The notes beneath the pieces were generated by a model that worked only from the letters and a program-made list of their open reading frames with translations, did not search any database and was not told the DNA's origin. From the NCBI GenBank assembly GCA_910574805.1, contig CAJTCV010000015.1, positions 1-64,000 on the forward strand: a DNA stretch of 64,000 nucleotides. The letters run 5' to 3'. Below, one piece after another: positions 1 to 6,898 of this stretch (position 1 is its first letter; every line of letters starts with the position of its first letter). Made by a program: the position numbers and the translations under genes. Origin of the DNA: Lachnospiraceae bacterium. GTDB taxonomy: Bacteria > Bacillota > Clostridia > Lachnospirales > Lachnospiraceae.

Positions 1-248
1 AGCTTCCGGATAAAGTCATATGATAACCCCGTGCGGCCTGCTGCCTCCCTGATCGTCAGCATCTCCGGGATCTTCTTCTCTTCCTCGACCGGCAGTCTCA
101 TGGCTGTCTCCAACGCTGCCATCTCCTGCATAATAATCCGTTCCTCCTGATCCAGCTCCGGACTGCTGCCCGTGCTGCTCTGCAGAAGGACCTCCGTCCG
201 TCTCCGTGCCAGTGCCGTATACCGGTTCACAATCTCCACTTTCGTCAT
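1..248 (-). CDS. Excisionase-like DNA-binding protein, C-terminus missing (runs off left edge)
   Basis: An open frame starts at ATG 248-246 behind an AGGAGTG ribosome-binding site and runs off base 1. The roughly 55 N-terminal residues are helical and charged; then comes the motif PEMLTIREAAGRTGLSYDF, the winged-helix start typical of small excisionase proteins of Tn916-like and Lachnospiraceae ICEs. In that family the protein bends attachment-site DNA to direct the integrase towards excision. It overlaps the gene at 16-582 in another frame; the binding site and the recognisable motif favour this frame as the real one here. The last part of the DNA-binding domain is outside the window. Confidence 0.7.
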   Translation of the reverse strand, partial: MTKVEIVNRYTALARRRTEVLLQSSTGSSPELDQEERIIMQEMAALETAMRLPVEEEKKIPEMLTIREAAGRTGLSYDFIRK

Positions 249-582
249 ACTTTTCACTCCTTCCTTTTCCGACTCTGGAAGTATCAAGATCAATAAAGCC
301 CTTCGCTTTTGTGCTGTACACTCCAAGATATTCCTGATCCAGATATACAATGATGATGTGCTCATATACCCGGATTTCCGGATCTCCATGGATGCCAAGA
401 TGTGCAAGGGCTTCTCCCAGTTCTTCCATGTTCTTTCTTTTCTCTTTCCGCTCTGCTTCTCTCTTCTGGATCCGGTCCGCCTCTTCCATGATTTCATTAT
501 GGCGTCTCATGAATTCCTCACTGCCAAGATTCAGGCGTTCCGCTTCTGCTGCAATCATCTCATCAAGTTCTTTCTGTGTCAT
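16..582 (-). CDS. Small element-borne protein with an implausible C-terminal tail (probable frameshift)
   Basis: 188 aa. The ATG at 582 is chosen because AGGGGGAGG lies just upstream; an ATG 21 bases further up has no site. Residues 1 to about 100 look genuine: a charged coiled-coil N-terminus, then a small domain ending near VYLDQEYLGVYS. From about residue 105 the composition changes to Gly/Asp/Glu-rich sequence, which is what the excisionase gene gives when read in the wrong frame. A one-base slip would end the frame at a TGA inside the excisionase ribosome-binding site, the usual spacing for adjacent genes. The natural product is probably about 105 aa. Function unknown. Confidence 0.5.
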   Translation of the reverse strand: MTQKELDEMIAAEAERLNLGSEEFMRRHNEIMEEADRIQKREAERKEKRKNMEELGEALAHLGIHGDPEIRVYEHIIIVYLDQEYLGVYSTKAKGFIDLDTSRVGKGRSEKYDESGDCEPVYGTGTETDGGPSAEQHGQQSGAGSGGTDYYAGDGSVGDSHETAGRGREEDPGDADDQGGSRPHGVII

Positions 583-678
583 GAGTCCTCCCCCTTTCTT
601 CATTGTGTTTTAAACAGCTATTTCGCAAAAAATGATTGAAGGTATATAAATCTACCAGAAAACGGCTGTAAACGGAAT

Positions 679-1167
679 TTACACGGTTTCATGTCGATTC
701 TTCCCGCTCTTAAAAATATTTCTGCGAATAGCTTCCGACCGTTTTTTCTTTTCATCCTCAGATAACTGTCTGGGGGGAATAATTTTCACCCATCCAACCG
801 GAATATGAGCTAAAATGGAGCCATCTTTATTTTCAACCATGATCTGACACTCTTCCGGACGTTCCTCCGCCAGCTTTTTTATACGAGACTTATAACGACC
901 CTGTGAAAACTGTACTGTTGCCGTATTTGCGTCTTTGATGAACTCTATACCATTTTCCAGACAGTCAGATGGTTCCGGGCGTATTATTTCTTTCAGTTCT
1001 ACATCAGCAGCAACTGCCAGCGCTTTAAGCGTTCCATCACTGGTAAAGCCATTGTCCAAAATCCATTCAAAGGAAAACTTTGAAAGTCCAGTGCTCTGAC
1101 AAATCTGGTCTGCTGTCAGATTCTTTTCCCGCATAATTGCTTTGTATTCTTTTGTTTTTAACCTCAT
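679..1167 (-). CDS. Element-associated HTH regulator-like protein
   Basis: 162 aa. Residues 1-60 are a helix-turn-helix-like segment (QICQSTGLSKFSFEWIL). The second half, with FSQGRYKSRIKKLAEERPE and a closing IPPRQLSEDEKKKRSE stretch, resembles a small domain I associate with integrative elements of gut Clostridia, where it sits beside XRE regulators. No enzymatic motif is visible. It lies 14 bases downstream of the 69-aa XRE repressor and in the same direction, so the two are probably co-transcribed from the promoter at 1434-1462. The likely role is control of element maintenance or excision; this is inference. Confidence 0.55.
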   Translation of the reverse strand: MRLKTKEYKAIMREKNLTADQICQSTGLSKFSFEWILDNGFTSDGTLKALAVAADVELKEIIRPEPSDCLENGIEFIKDANTATVQFSQGRYKSRIKKLAEERPEECQIMVENKDGSILAHIPVGWVKIIPPRQLSEDEKKKRSEAIRRNIFKSGKNRHETV

Positions 1168-1181
1168 ACATTTCCTTCCTG

Positions 1182-1391
1182 TTAATCTTCAATAATCAAA
1201 ATTTCTTTAGCAGACAATTCCAGTGCTTTGCAAATTGCTGGGACAACTTTTACTTTCCCAATCCGTTTTCCACTTAAGACATTAGATACCGCCTGTTGAC
1301 TGACTCCGCCCTGTTTTGCAATTTCTGTAATGGTCAAACCTCTCTCAGCCATTTCCAGATAGATTTTCTTTGTGTCAAGTCTCATTTTCAT
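1182..1391 (-). CDS. XRE/Cro-CI family repressor, single domain
   Basis: 69 aa, essentially one helix-turn-helix domain: GLTITEIAKQGGVSQQAVSN is the HTH, followed by LSGKRIGK. Start ATG 1391 has AAGGAGGG eight bases upstream. It is the first gene of a leftward pair with the 162-aa regulator and is divergent from the 116-aa XRE protein at 1521. The intergenic region holds a perfect dyad around its own -10 element, so autorepression is the simplest model. Most likely the immunity or maintenance repressor of the integrated element. Family assignment is firm; the biological role is inferred from context. Confidence 0.8.
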   Translation of the reverse strand: MKMRLDTKKIYLEMAERGLTITEIAKQGGVSQQAVSNVLSGKRIGKVKVVPAICKALELSAKEILIIED

Positions 1392-1408
1392 TTTCTTATC
1401 CCTCCTTC

Positions 1409-1462
1409 ATCACAATAGTGTTTTTGTATTAAAATAATACCACTATTGTGATTGAATGTCAA
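1409..1462 (-). promoter_or_regulatory. Promoter and dyad operator between divergent XRE regulators
   Basis: Leftward promoter: TTGACA (complement of 1457-1462), 17-base spacer, TATTAT (complement of 1434-1439). Arms ATCACAATAGTG at 1409-1420 and its exact reverse complement at 1441-1452 flank the -10, with a second small dyad (GTATT/AATAC, 1426-1430 and 1436-1440) between them. Related half-sites (TGTGATAATTGTG) recur near 1483-1497 in front of the rightward gene. This is the layout expected for a repressor switching between two divergent promoters. Confidence 0.75.
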
Positions 1463-1520
1463 CAACAAAAGTGTTTATATTTTGTGATAATTGTGTTATT
1501 ATATTAAATGAGGTGATATC

Positions 1521-1871
1521 ATGAAATTTTCAGAAAACTTATATAATTTAAGGACAAAAGAAGGTTTATCACAAAAGGATCTTGCATTTGCTCTTGGAGT
1601 TTCACAAGCTTCAATAAACTATTGGGAAAAAGGCCAGAGAATACCATCTATTGATATGATTGCAAAGATATCAAACTACTTTCATGTATCTGCCGATTAT
1701 TTAATAGATATTTCAGGTACTTCATTAAATCCGTCAACAGTAGTTAAATTAGCTGGAAAAGTTTTGGAATTAAATGATTTGTATTTTATGCTAAATGATG
1801 ATGGACAGAAAAAGGCTATAGAACAGGTGAAACTTTTAACAAAGATACCAGAATATCAAAAGACAGATTAA
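1521..1871 (+). CDS. XRE/Cro-CI family transcriptional regulator
   Basis: 116 aa. N-terminal HTH_3 domain (LRTKEGLSQKDLAFALGVSQ, then INYWEKGQRIPSIDM) typical of phage- and ICE-type regulators, followed by a short C-terminal helical part without a recognisable sensor or peptidase domain. Start ATG 1521 follows GAGGTGATATC. Coding sequence is clearly more AT-rich than the chromosome to the right, consistent with acquired DNA. Divergent from the 69-aa repressor; together they resemble a CI/Cro pair that controls the element. Confidence 0.8.
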   Translation: MKFSENLYNLRTKEGLSQKDLAFALGVSQASINYWEKGQRIPSIDMIAKISNYFHVSADYLIDISGTSLNPSTVVKLAGKVLELNDLYFMLNDDGQKKAIEQVKLLTKIPEYQKTD

Positions 1872-2055
1872 CCGATAACCACACACAATTTGTGTACGCT
1901 TGATAACCCTTTTTTCAATCAGTGACAAATTATCACCCGTTGCGACATCGCAACGCACCCGATCGGCACCGTCTGCTGCCTCTGATCCGAGTATCAGGAA
2001 CGAGTTTCCGGTCAGTTGGTTCCATTTTGTCACCAGTTGACCAGCACCCTGACAA

Positions 2056-2120
2056 TATAATAGACTTACCCGGGCAGCCGGGGGACGTGCTCTCACCCGT
2101 TCCGAGTCTTGCGGAAAGGG
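2056..2120 (+). promoter_or_regulatory. Toxin mRNA -10 element and 5'-UTR hairpin hiding the ribosome-binding site
   Basis: TATAAT lies at 2056-2061 with only a weak -35 upstream. In the leader, CCCGTTCCG (2096-2104) can pair with CGGAAAGGG (2112-2120) with a single mismatch; the second arm contains most of the AAAGGGG ribosome-binding site for the ATG at 2131. A sequestered site and a weak promoter are known features of type I toxin mRNAs. The pairing is read directly from sequence; no folding energy was calculated. Confidence 0.6.
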
Positions 2121-2130
2121 GTTGATTATT

Positions 2131-2214
2131 ATGAGTACATATGAGGAATTCATGATTATACTGACCACTGGTCTTCTGATCGTTGCGATTCTGAACATGA
2201 AAAATAAGAAATAG
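2131..2214 (+). CDS. 27-aa holin-like toxin peptide (type I toxin-antitoxin)
   Basis: Short reading frame starting MSTYEEFMIILTTGLLIVAI and ending LNMKNKK. It has the plan of the putative holin-like toxin family (Hol_Tox): a short N-terminus with YE, one hydrophobic helix, then a Lys/Asn-rich tail. Such peptides insert in the membrane and arrest the cell when over-expressed. AAAGGGG sits nine bases before the ATG, inside a hairpin. An antisense promoter faces it from the right and the antisense terminator stem overlaps its last codons. It lies between the regulator and int, where it would act as an element-stabilising addiction module. Too short for standard gene calling. Confidence 0.75.
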   Translation: MSTYEEFMIILTTGLLIVAILNMKNKK

Positions 2215-2314
2215 CCGTCCTGCTCTCGTCAAAGTTTAGGAACGGCTATTCTTACAGTTTAGTATGAAATTTCGCCGGGTCGGGTGACTGCCTTCACCTT
2301 CCGGCTGTCCTGTT
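2200..2314 (-). ncRNA. Predicted antisense RNA antitoxin of the type I module
   Basis: A near-consensus promoter at 2321-2348 should start a leftward RNA near 2314. The RNA runs into a hairpin (arms 2242-2250 and 2210-2218, exact complements) followed on the minus strand by TTTCTTATTTTT, a good intrinsic terminator ending near 2200. The RNA of about 115 nt therefore overlaps the 3' end and UTR of the toxin mRNA. The first roughly 25 bases after each promoter (2056-2082 on plus; 2326-2300 on minus) are near-identical to one another, an unusual feature that may play a part in pairing or processing. Confidence 0.65.
2210..2250 (-). terminator. Terminator hairpin of the antisense RNA
   Basis: AATAGCCGT at 2210-2218 and ACGGCTATT at 2242-2250 are exact reverse complements. 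The U-run is on the minus-strand side only (A-run at about 2200-2204 on plus), so it terminates the leftward antisense RNA; it would also fold at the 3' end of the toxin mRNA. Confidence 0.7.
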
Positions 2315-2320
2315 AAGTCT

Positions 2321-2348
2321 ATTATATCAATTTACGAAAATATGTCAA
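2321..2348 (-). promoter_or_regulatory. Strong promoter of the antisense RNA
   Basis: Minus strand: TTGACA (complement of 2343-2348), 16-base spacer, TATAAT (complement of 2321-2326), both hexamers perfect. No open frame with a start follows it, so it serves the antisense RNA, not a protein gene. Strong antitoxin promoter against weak toxin promoter is the expected balance of a type I module. Confidence 0.8.
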
Positions 2349-2387
2349 TGAAAAATCCTGCAATTCCATGAGAAAGGAGGCATCCAC

Positions 2388-3695
2388 ATGGCACATATTG
2401 AAAAACGCGGCAGCAACTACCTGATCCGGGTCAGTGTCGGCTATGATTCCAAGGGCAAAAAGATCACCAGATCCACCACATACAGGCCGGAATACACCAC
2501 TGCTACTGGTAAAGCAAAAGCGGATTCTGTGATAGAGAAAGAGGTCAGACGCTTTGCTGACGATTTTGAAAAATCTGTAAAATCCGGAGAAAGCGCCACC
2601 GGAGGCAATATAAAGTTTGACGCTCTGGTTACCCGATATCTGGAAGAATATGCATTCATCAAGCTTTCACAGGCAACTGCCGAAGGATACCAGGCGCATC
2701 TGATGAAAAAGATCATTCCAGCCTTCGGACATGTGAAGATCTGTGATCTGTGCCGCCAGCAACTGGAGATTCAAAAATTCTATAACCAAATGGCAAAGCC
2801 CGGATCAAACGGCGAAACCATGGCAGCATCCACCATCCGCCGGAGTATTGCCGTATTTTCCAGCGTCATGCAATGGGCGGTAGACATGCAGCTCATACCG
2901 TCAAACCCTCTGACACGCGTCAGGCCACCCCGTAAGGCATATCAGGCAGAACGGCCTAAGAGTTTTACCATTGAGGAATTAAACCGCTTCATTGGCGCTC
3001 TGGACATGCCGCAAGTGGCAGATTACAGAGCACACACCTGCAGGAAAAAAGACGGAAATGTCTATTATGTACCAGCGTATACAGAATCAAGACGTGTCTC
3101 TGAACAGTTCAAACTCTTTTACATCATGGCCGCATTCTCCGGATGCAGGCGCGGGGAGCTGATTGCCCTAGACTGGTCAGATGTGGATCTTTCTGCAGGC
3201 ACCATAAGCATCAGCAAAAGCGCAAGCAAAACTGCCTCCGGAATTATCCTGAAAGAGACAAAGACTTCCAGCGGAATCCGCACTATCCATATGCCTGACT
3301 CCGTCATGGAGCTGGCCAGAAAGTGGAAACTTCACCAGAAGGAAATGAGGGTTTCCCTCGGCTCCGCCTGGAAAGGAATTGATAATGTATTCTGCCAGGC
3401 GGACGGCTCCCGGATGTATCCGGATACGGTCACCGCAAAATTTAAAGACATCATCCGGAACTATAATGCACAGTGCGCCCCTGATGACCGACTTCCGGAC
3501 ATCTCCCTGCACGGACTCCGGCACACAGCGGCCAGCGTCCTGATCAATCAGCATACAGACATTGCAACCGTATCCAAAAGACTGGGACACAGCCGTACAT
3601 CTGTTACCCTGGACATTTATACGCACGCCATTCAGGAAGCTGACAAAGCCGCCGCGTCCCTGCTGGACAGTATTGCAAAGTCAGCCGGAATATAG
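2388..3695 (+). CDS. int: Site-specific tyrosine recombinase (integrase)
   Basis: 435 aa phage/ICE-type integrase catalysing strand exchange between attP and attB. Residues 1-60 form the arm-binding region, about 70-190 the SAM-like core-binding domain (LEEYAFIKLSQATAEGYQAH), and the C-terminal half the catalytic domain. Catalytic residues are visible: first Arg in SGCRRGELIALDW, the HGLRHTAASVL box (H-x-x-R), LGHSRTSVT, and the nucleophile Tyr in LDIYTHA. Start ATG 2388 has AGAAAGGAGG upstream. Located about 150 bases from the tRNA-derived att site, as expected. The full set of catalytic residues suggests an active enzyme. Confidence 0.93.
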   Translation: MAHIEKRGSNYLIRVSVGYDSKGKKITRSTTYRPEYTTATGKAKADSVIEKEVRRFADDFEKSVKSGESATGGNIKFDALVTRYLEEYAFIKLSQATAEGYQAHLMKKIIPAFGHVKICDLCRQQLEIQKFYNQMAKPGSNGETMAASTIRRSIAVFSSVMQWAVDMQLIPSNPLTRVRPPRKAYQAERPKSFTIEELNRFIGALDMPQVADYRAHTCRKKDGNVYYVPAYTESRRVSEQFKLFYIMAAFSGCRRGELIALDWSDVDLSAGTISISKSASKTASGIILKETKTSSGIRTIHMPDSVMELARKWKLHQKEMRVSLGSAWKGIDNVFCQADGSRMYPDTVTAKFKDIIRNYNAQCAPDDRLPDISLHGLRHTAASVLINQHTDIATVSKRLGHSRTSVTLDIYTHAIQEADKAAASLLDSIAKSAGI

Positions 3696-3847
3696 AAAAC
3701 CTGTGTACTTTTTGTGTACTAAAGGGACAAAAACAGTACACAAACGACCTGCAAAGCTACAATAAGCAACACTCAAAAAAGCCCGTAAATTCAAGCTTTT
3801 CCGCAATATAGACAAAGCCGGAAAAAGTCAAAAAACACATTCGCATT

Positions 3848-3881
3848 GTTGAGGCCGTGGGTTCGAATCCCATATGCTCCA
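3848..3881 (+). other. Attachment site core: 3' end of a tRNA gene
   Basis: The segment contains a complete T-arm (GTGGG, loop TTCGAAT, CCCAT) and the 3' acceptor strand ATGCTCC plus A, so it is the last 34 bases of a tRNA whose 5' strand would begin GGAGCAT. No 5' half of a tRNA precedes it; upstream is integrase 3'-flank. This is what remains at the far end when an element enters a tRNA 3' end. The intact tRNA should lie at the other end of the element, outside the window. Confidence 0.8.
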
Positions 3882-3884
3882 TAG

Positions 3885-3923
3885 AGCGGAAAAGCTTATG
3901 AACTGAAGCTTTTCCGCTTTTTG
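3885..3923 (+). terminator. Intrinsic terminator behind the att site (ancestral tRNA terminator)
   Basis: Perfect 13-base stem, AGCGGAAAAGCTT (3885-3897) with AAGCTTTTCCGCT (3906-3918), loop of eight, then a T-run. Its position directly after the tRNA 3' end suggests it terminated the tRNA before integration. A copy of one arm (AAGCTTTTCCGC) also occurs at 3793-3804 inside the element end. Confidence 0.85.
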
Positions 3924-4027
3924 TTGCGCCGAATTCTGCAGGTCCGGTTCTCTGCTCTCTTTATCAGGTAACATTCCCGTTCATTTTCTTTACAATGGCT
4001 CATCCATCTTACAATATCATCCGGTAC

Positions 4028-4086
4028 TTGACTTTTTCTCTCTTTCTCTGTATAATGTTCGTCAAAGAACAGTTTTTCGAAAAACT
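4028..4086 (+). promoter_or_regulatory. Promoter and perfect palindromic operator of the MarR-TauE operon
   Basis: TTGACT (4028-4033), 17-base spacer, TATAAT (4051-4056). Fifteen bases further on is the exact 16-base palindrome AGTTTTTCGAAAAACT at 4071-4086, in the initially transcribed region. The first gene encodes a MarR-type regulator, so a road-block or autoregulatory operator is the natural reading. Confidence 0.75.
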
Positions 4087-4111
4087 ATAATAAAACAAAG
4101 GAATATTTGAC

Positions 4112-4546
4112 ATGAAATCACAGTTTATCAATAACCATATTCTCGGAAATATCATTTACGAGGAATGTATCAATGCCGTATGCCTGCAGAACGATTTGAT
4201 TAAAACCGAGATGGACATCCTTCTCTTTTTGCACAACAATCCAGACTTTGATACCGCTACAGACATCGTAAAACACCGGCATCTGTCTAAATCCCATGTA
4301 TCCAAGTCCATTCAGTCTCTGAAGGAACGGGGGTATCTCACCACGTTTTATCAGGGTCGCAACCGCAGGACCATTCATCTGAAGCTCTGCCGGGCGGCAG
4401 ATGCGGCTATTGCAGCCGGGCTCGAAGCCCAGAACCGCTTCGTTTCTGTTCTGCTGGAAGGGTTTACAGAGGAAGAAAAAGCACAGTTTCAGAAATATCT
4501 GTGCCGGATCACTGCCAATATGCAGTCACATTTTCAGAAAATATAA
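4112..4546 (+). CDS. MarR family transcriptional regulator
   Basis: 144 aa, normal length for MarR proteins, which bind palindromes as winged-helix dimers and respond to small ligands or oxidation. The DNA-binding helix region is ATDIVKHRHLSKSHVSKSIQ and the wing GYLTTFYQGRNRRTIHLKL. N- and C-terminal helices (YEECINAVCLQNDLI; LEGFTEEEKAQFQKYL) form the dimer interface. A Cys near the N-terminus and one in LCRAADAA might sense redox state, which is speculation. It is the first gene of an operon with the TauE-type exporter 17 bases downstream and probably controls it through the 4071-4086 palindrome. Confidence 0.85.
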   Translation: MKSQFINNHILGNIIYEECINAVCLQNDLIKTEMDILLFLHNNPDFDTATDIVKHRHLSKSHVSKSIQSLKERGYLTTFYQGRNRRTIHLKLCRAADAAIAAGLEAQNRFVSVLLEGFTEEEKAQFQKYLCRITANMQSHFQKI

Positions 4547-4563
4547 TCAGGAGGAATGGTATC

Positions 4564-5340
4564 ATGACGCTTTTCTATACATTTATCATCTGTTTTATGG
4601 CAGGAATCGGAGCAGGGCTCGGCACCGGATTTGCTGGTATGAGTGCGGCGGCAGTGATCAGCCCCATGCTGATCACGTTCCTTCACATGGAGCCCTATCA
4701 TGCAGTGGGCATTGCACTGGCCAGCGACGTACTCGCCAGTGCCGTCAGCGCTTATACTTATGGAAAAAACAAAAATCTGGATATTAAAAACGGGATTCCC
4801 ATGATGCTCTCCGTTCTTGTCTTTACCGTCGTGGGAAGCTGGGTATCCAGCCTGCTGCCCGGATCTGCTATGGGAAGCTTTTCTGTCTTTATGACGCTGC
4901 TTCTGGGCGTGAAATTTATCGTACGGCCGGTTATGACCACCAGAGAATCCATGGAAGCCAAAGATCCGAAGAAGCAGCTGGTCCAGTCCGTCTTCTGCGG
5001 TATGGGAGTCGGCTTTATCTGCGGCTTCGTCGGTGCCGGCGGCGGCATGATGATGCTCCTGATTCTGACCTCCGTTCTGGGCTTTGAGCTGAAAACCGCT
5101 GTGGGGACCAGTGTCTTTATCATGACATTTACCGCATTTACCGGTGCAGTCAGCCATTTCTCCATCGGAGGGGCGCCGGATCTCGTCAGCCTGATCTTCT
5201 GTATTGCTTCTACGCTTCTCTGGGCCAGGATCGCCGCCCGGTTCGCCAACCGTGCAGCGCCGGCGACTCTGAACCGTGCCACCGGCGTAGTCCTGGTCAT
5301 CCTGGGCTGCCTGATTCTGGGAGTGAACTTTCTGTCTTAA
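4564..5340 (+). CDS. TauE/SafE-family membrane transporter
   Basis: 258 aa, polytopic membrane protein of the TauE/SafE (DUF81) family, whose members move sulfite, sulfonates or other small anions. Two homologous halves are visible, each with a Gly-rich first helix: GAGLGTGFAGMSAAAVISPM and GVGFICGFVGAGGGMMMLL. About eight hydrophobic segments follow the family pattern. Start ATG 4564 is set by AGGAGG upstream; an in-frame ATG at 4501 overlaps the marR stop region and lacks a site. Co-transcribed with marR, so expression is likely substrate- or stress-inducible. The substrate cannot be read from sequence. Confidence 0.85.
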   Translation: MTLFYTFIICFMAGIGAGLGTGFAGMSAAAVISPMLITFLHMEPYHAVGIALASDVLASAVSAYTYGKNKNLDIKNGIPMMLSVLVFTVVGSWVSSLLPGSAMGSFSVFMTLLLGVKFIVRPVMTTRESMEAKDPKKQLVQSVFCGMGVGFICGFVGAGGGMMMLLILTSVLGFELKTAVGTSVFIMTFTAFTGAVSHFSIGGAPDLVSLIFCIASTLLWARIAARFANRAAPATLNRATGVVLVILGCLILGVNFLS

Positions 5341-5390
5341 GACCGCTTATTTTGGTGCATGCAGGCAGTTCCTGCGATCCTGACGGACTT

Positions 5391-6047
5391 TTAGAACTCC
5401 CGTTTCTCCATGAATCGCAGGGAAACCCGATAAGAGATCCAGAGGATCACGGCACATACCGTCAGAAAACCTGCAAGCAGCGGAACCGGAGCAGTCTCAG
5501 CCAGCCGGTCGATGGAGGAAAAAACAGGGAGGATGATTCCGCTTTTGGCCAGCAGAAAGACTCCGGCGCCGATGACCGCCAGACCTCCGAAGGCAATTGA
5601 CCTCCCCTTTTCCGCCCCGAATTTCATAAGGACCGGAAAAGAGCATTCCACATAGAGCAGGGTCATCAGCAGATAAACCGGTTCTACAGGCAGGATCTCC
5701 AGATATTCCGCAGCAGAATAGCGGATCAGGAAAAATCCGAAGCGCAAGATTACCGCCATAATCCATCCACCTGTGATCAGCAGGAGACTGAAGACATATT
5801 TTGCCTTTACGTAATCCCGCCTGCCGGAAGGCAGCGCCATCAGAAATGCCATGCCGTCTTCATACTCGTCATAGGTAAAGCTGCTGAACGAAAATATGGC
5901 AATCATAAATGTCATATAACTGGTGATAAAAGAAGAAAAATCCTTCGAACCTATAAATGCCATGGCGCAGGCCAGGATCAGTACAAATCCATAATAACGT
6001 CCCTGACGCCGGAACAGCTTCCAGTCTTTCAAAAGTAATCCTGTCAT
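5391..6047 (-). CDS. ABC-2 type transporter membrane subunit
   Basis: 218 aa with about six hydrophobic segments (for example GFVLILACAMAFIG, GGLAVIGAGVFLLA, LLAGFLTVCAVILWISY) and an ABC-2 permease layout: N-terminal LLLKDWKLFRRQ, then paired helices. Its start overlaps the stop of the ATPase gene by four bases, so the two are translated together. Last gene of the GntR-ABC operon. Related YtrA-type operons respond to cell-wall-active compounds; the substrate of this one is unknown. Confidence 0.85.
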   Translation of the reverse strand: MTGLLLKDWKLFRRQGRYYGFVLILACAMAFIGSKDFSSFITSYMTFMIAIFSFSSFTYDEYEDGMAFLMALPSGRRDYVKAKYVFSLLLITGGWIMAVILRFGFFLIRYSAAEYLEILPVEPVYLLMTLLYVECSFPVLMKFGAEKGRSIAFGGLAVIGAGVFLLAKSGIILPVFSSIDRLAETAPVPLLAGFLTVCAVILWISYRVSLRFMEKREF

Positions 6048-6898
6048 AATGCTTCCCCCCTGATCATCAGCATGATCACCTCATCGATGGTCCCTTTCTC
6101 CAGAGTGATCTGCGGTGTATTTTCCTGATAGAACTGTTTCTGTCCGGTCAGCAGACTGTAGCCGAAAGATTCCTTCTTTCTGCGCATGACAAAGGTCTTA
6201 TCCAGTGTCTGATACTGCTCTTCTGTAACCTTCAGAATTCCATATTCTCCCAACAGCGCATCCGTCTCTTCGTGCATAATGATCTTGCCCTGATCGATCA
6301 GATACAGATCGTCGCAGAGCCCCTCCAGATCGCTGGAGATATGAGAACTGATCAGGATCGACCGGTCTCCGGGGATCATATACTCCCGCAGCATATCCAG
6401 GATCTCCTCCCGTGCCAGCACATCCAGTCCCGCTGTAGGTTCATCCAGAATCAGCAGCTTCGCATCGTGGGACAGGGCAATCAATACCTTCAGTTTTGCC
6501 TTCATGCCGGTGGAAAGCTCCTGGATCTTCTTCTCCATGGGCAGTCCGAAACGGCGGCACCGCTCCAGAAAGTCCTTTTTCTCAAAGCGGGCATACAGAC
6601 GACTTAAGACAGACGGGATATCTCCCACATGCAGATAGCTGCTGAAGCAGGCGCCTGAAAGAACCATTCCGATCTGTTCTCTCTCTTCCCGCGTCAGCTT
6701 TCCCACAGGCTTTCCGAAAAGCTCCATGGTTCCGGATTCCGGACAGATCAGACCCAGCAGTGCTTTGAACACGGTACTTTTCCCTGCTCCGTTCGGACCG
6801 ATCAGCGCAGTCACATTTCCTTCCGGCACCTCCATGGTACAGTCCAGATGAAAATCGGAATAACACTTTTCCAAATGTTCAATTCTTATCATCATCAC
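6044..6898 (-). CDS. ABC transporter ATP-binding protein
   Basis: 284 aa nucleotide-binding subunit. Walker A GPNGAGKST, signature LSTGMKAKL, Walker B LLILDEPTAGLD and switch His in ISSHISSDLEG are all present, so it should hydrolyse ATP. The C-terminal 70 residues are the extension common in ABC-2 exporters of this group. Start overlaps the GntR stop by four bases and its stop overlaps the permease start, giving a three-gene coupled operon. Drives export or lipid/peptide handling with the ABC-2 permease. Confidence 0.9.
   Translation of the reverse strand: MMMIRIEHLEKCYSDFHLDCTMEVPEGNVTALIGPNGAGKSTVFKALLGLICPESGTMELFGKPVGKLTREEREQIGMVLSGACFSSYLHVGDIPSVLSRLYARFEKKDFLERCRRFGLPMEKKIQELSTGMKAKLKVLIALSHDAKLLILDEPTAGLDVLAREEILDMLREYMIPGDRSILISSHISSDLEGLCDDLYLIDQGKIIMHEETDALLGEYGILKVTEEQYQTLDKTFVMRRKKESFGYSLLTGQKQFYQENTPQITLEKGTIDEVIMLMIRGEAL

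Larger units (their letters stand above)
1..3881. mobile_element. Right-hand end of an integrated element (ICE or prophage)
   Basis: Seen: an excisionase-like fragment, two divergent XRE regulators, a toxin-antitoxin locus, a tyrosine integrase and, 150 bases after the integrase, a tRNA 3' fragment directly followed by a strong hairpin that looks like the original tRNA terminator. Known: elements that insert in the 3' end of a tRNA carry int next to one att site. Inference: 3848-3881 is the right boundary and the rest of the element lies left of base 1. No conjugation or phage structural genes fall in the window, so ICE and prophage cannot be separated; the excisionase-like and accessory regulator genes are of the kind common in Lachnospiraceae ICEs. 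Confidence 0.75.

Noticed and set aside
1836-2232. Minus-strand frames over the toxin locus
   Set aside because: They overlap the toxin and antisense RNA, have no binding sites and no domain.
3848-3881. A functional tRNA gene
   Set aside because: Only T-arm and acceptor 3' strand are present; the upstream sequence does not form D- or anticodon arms.
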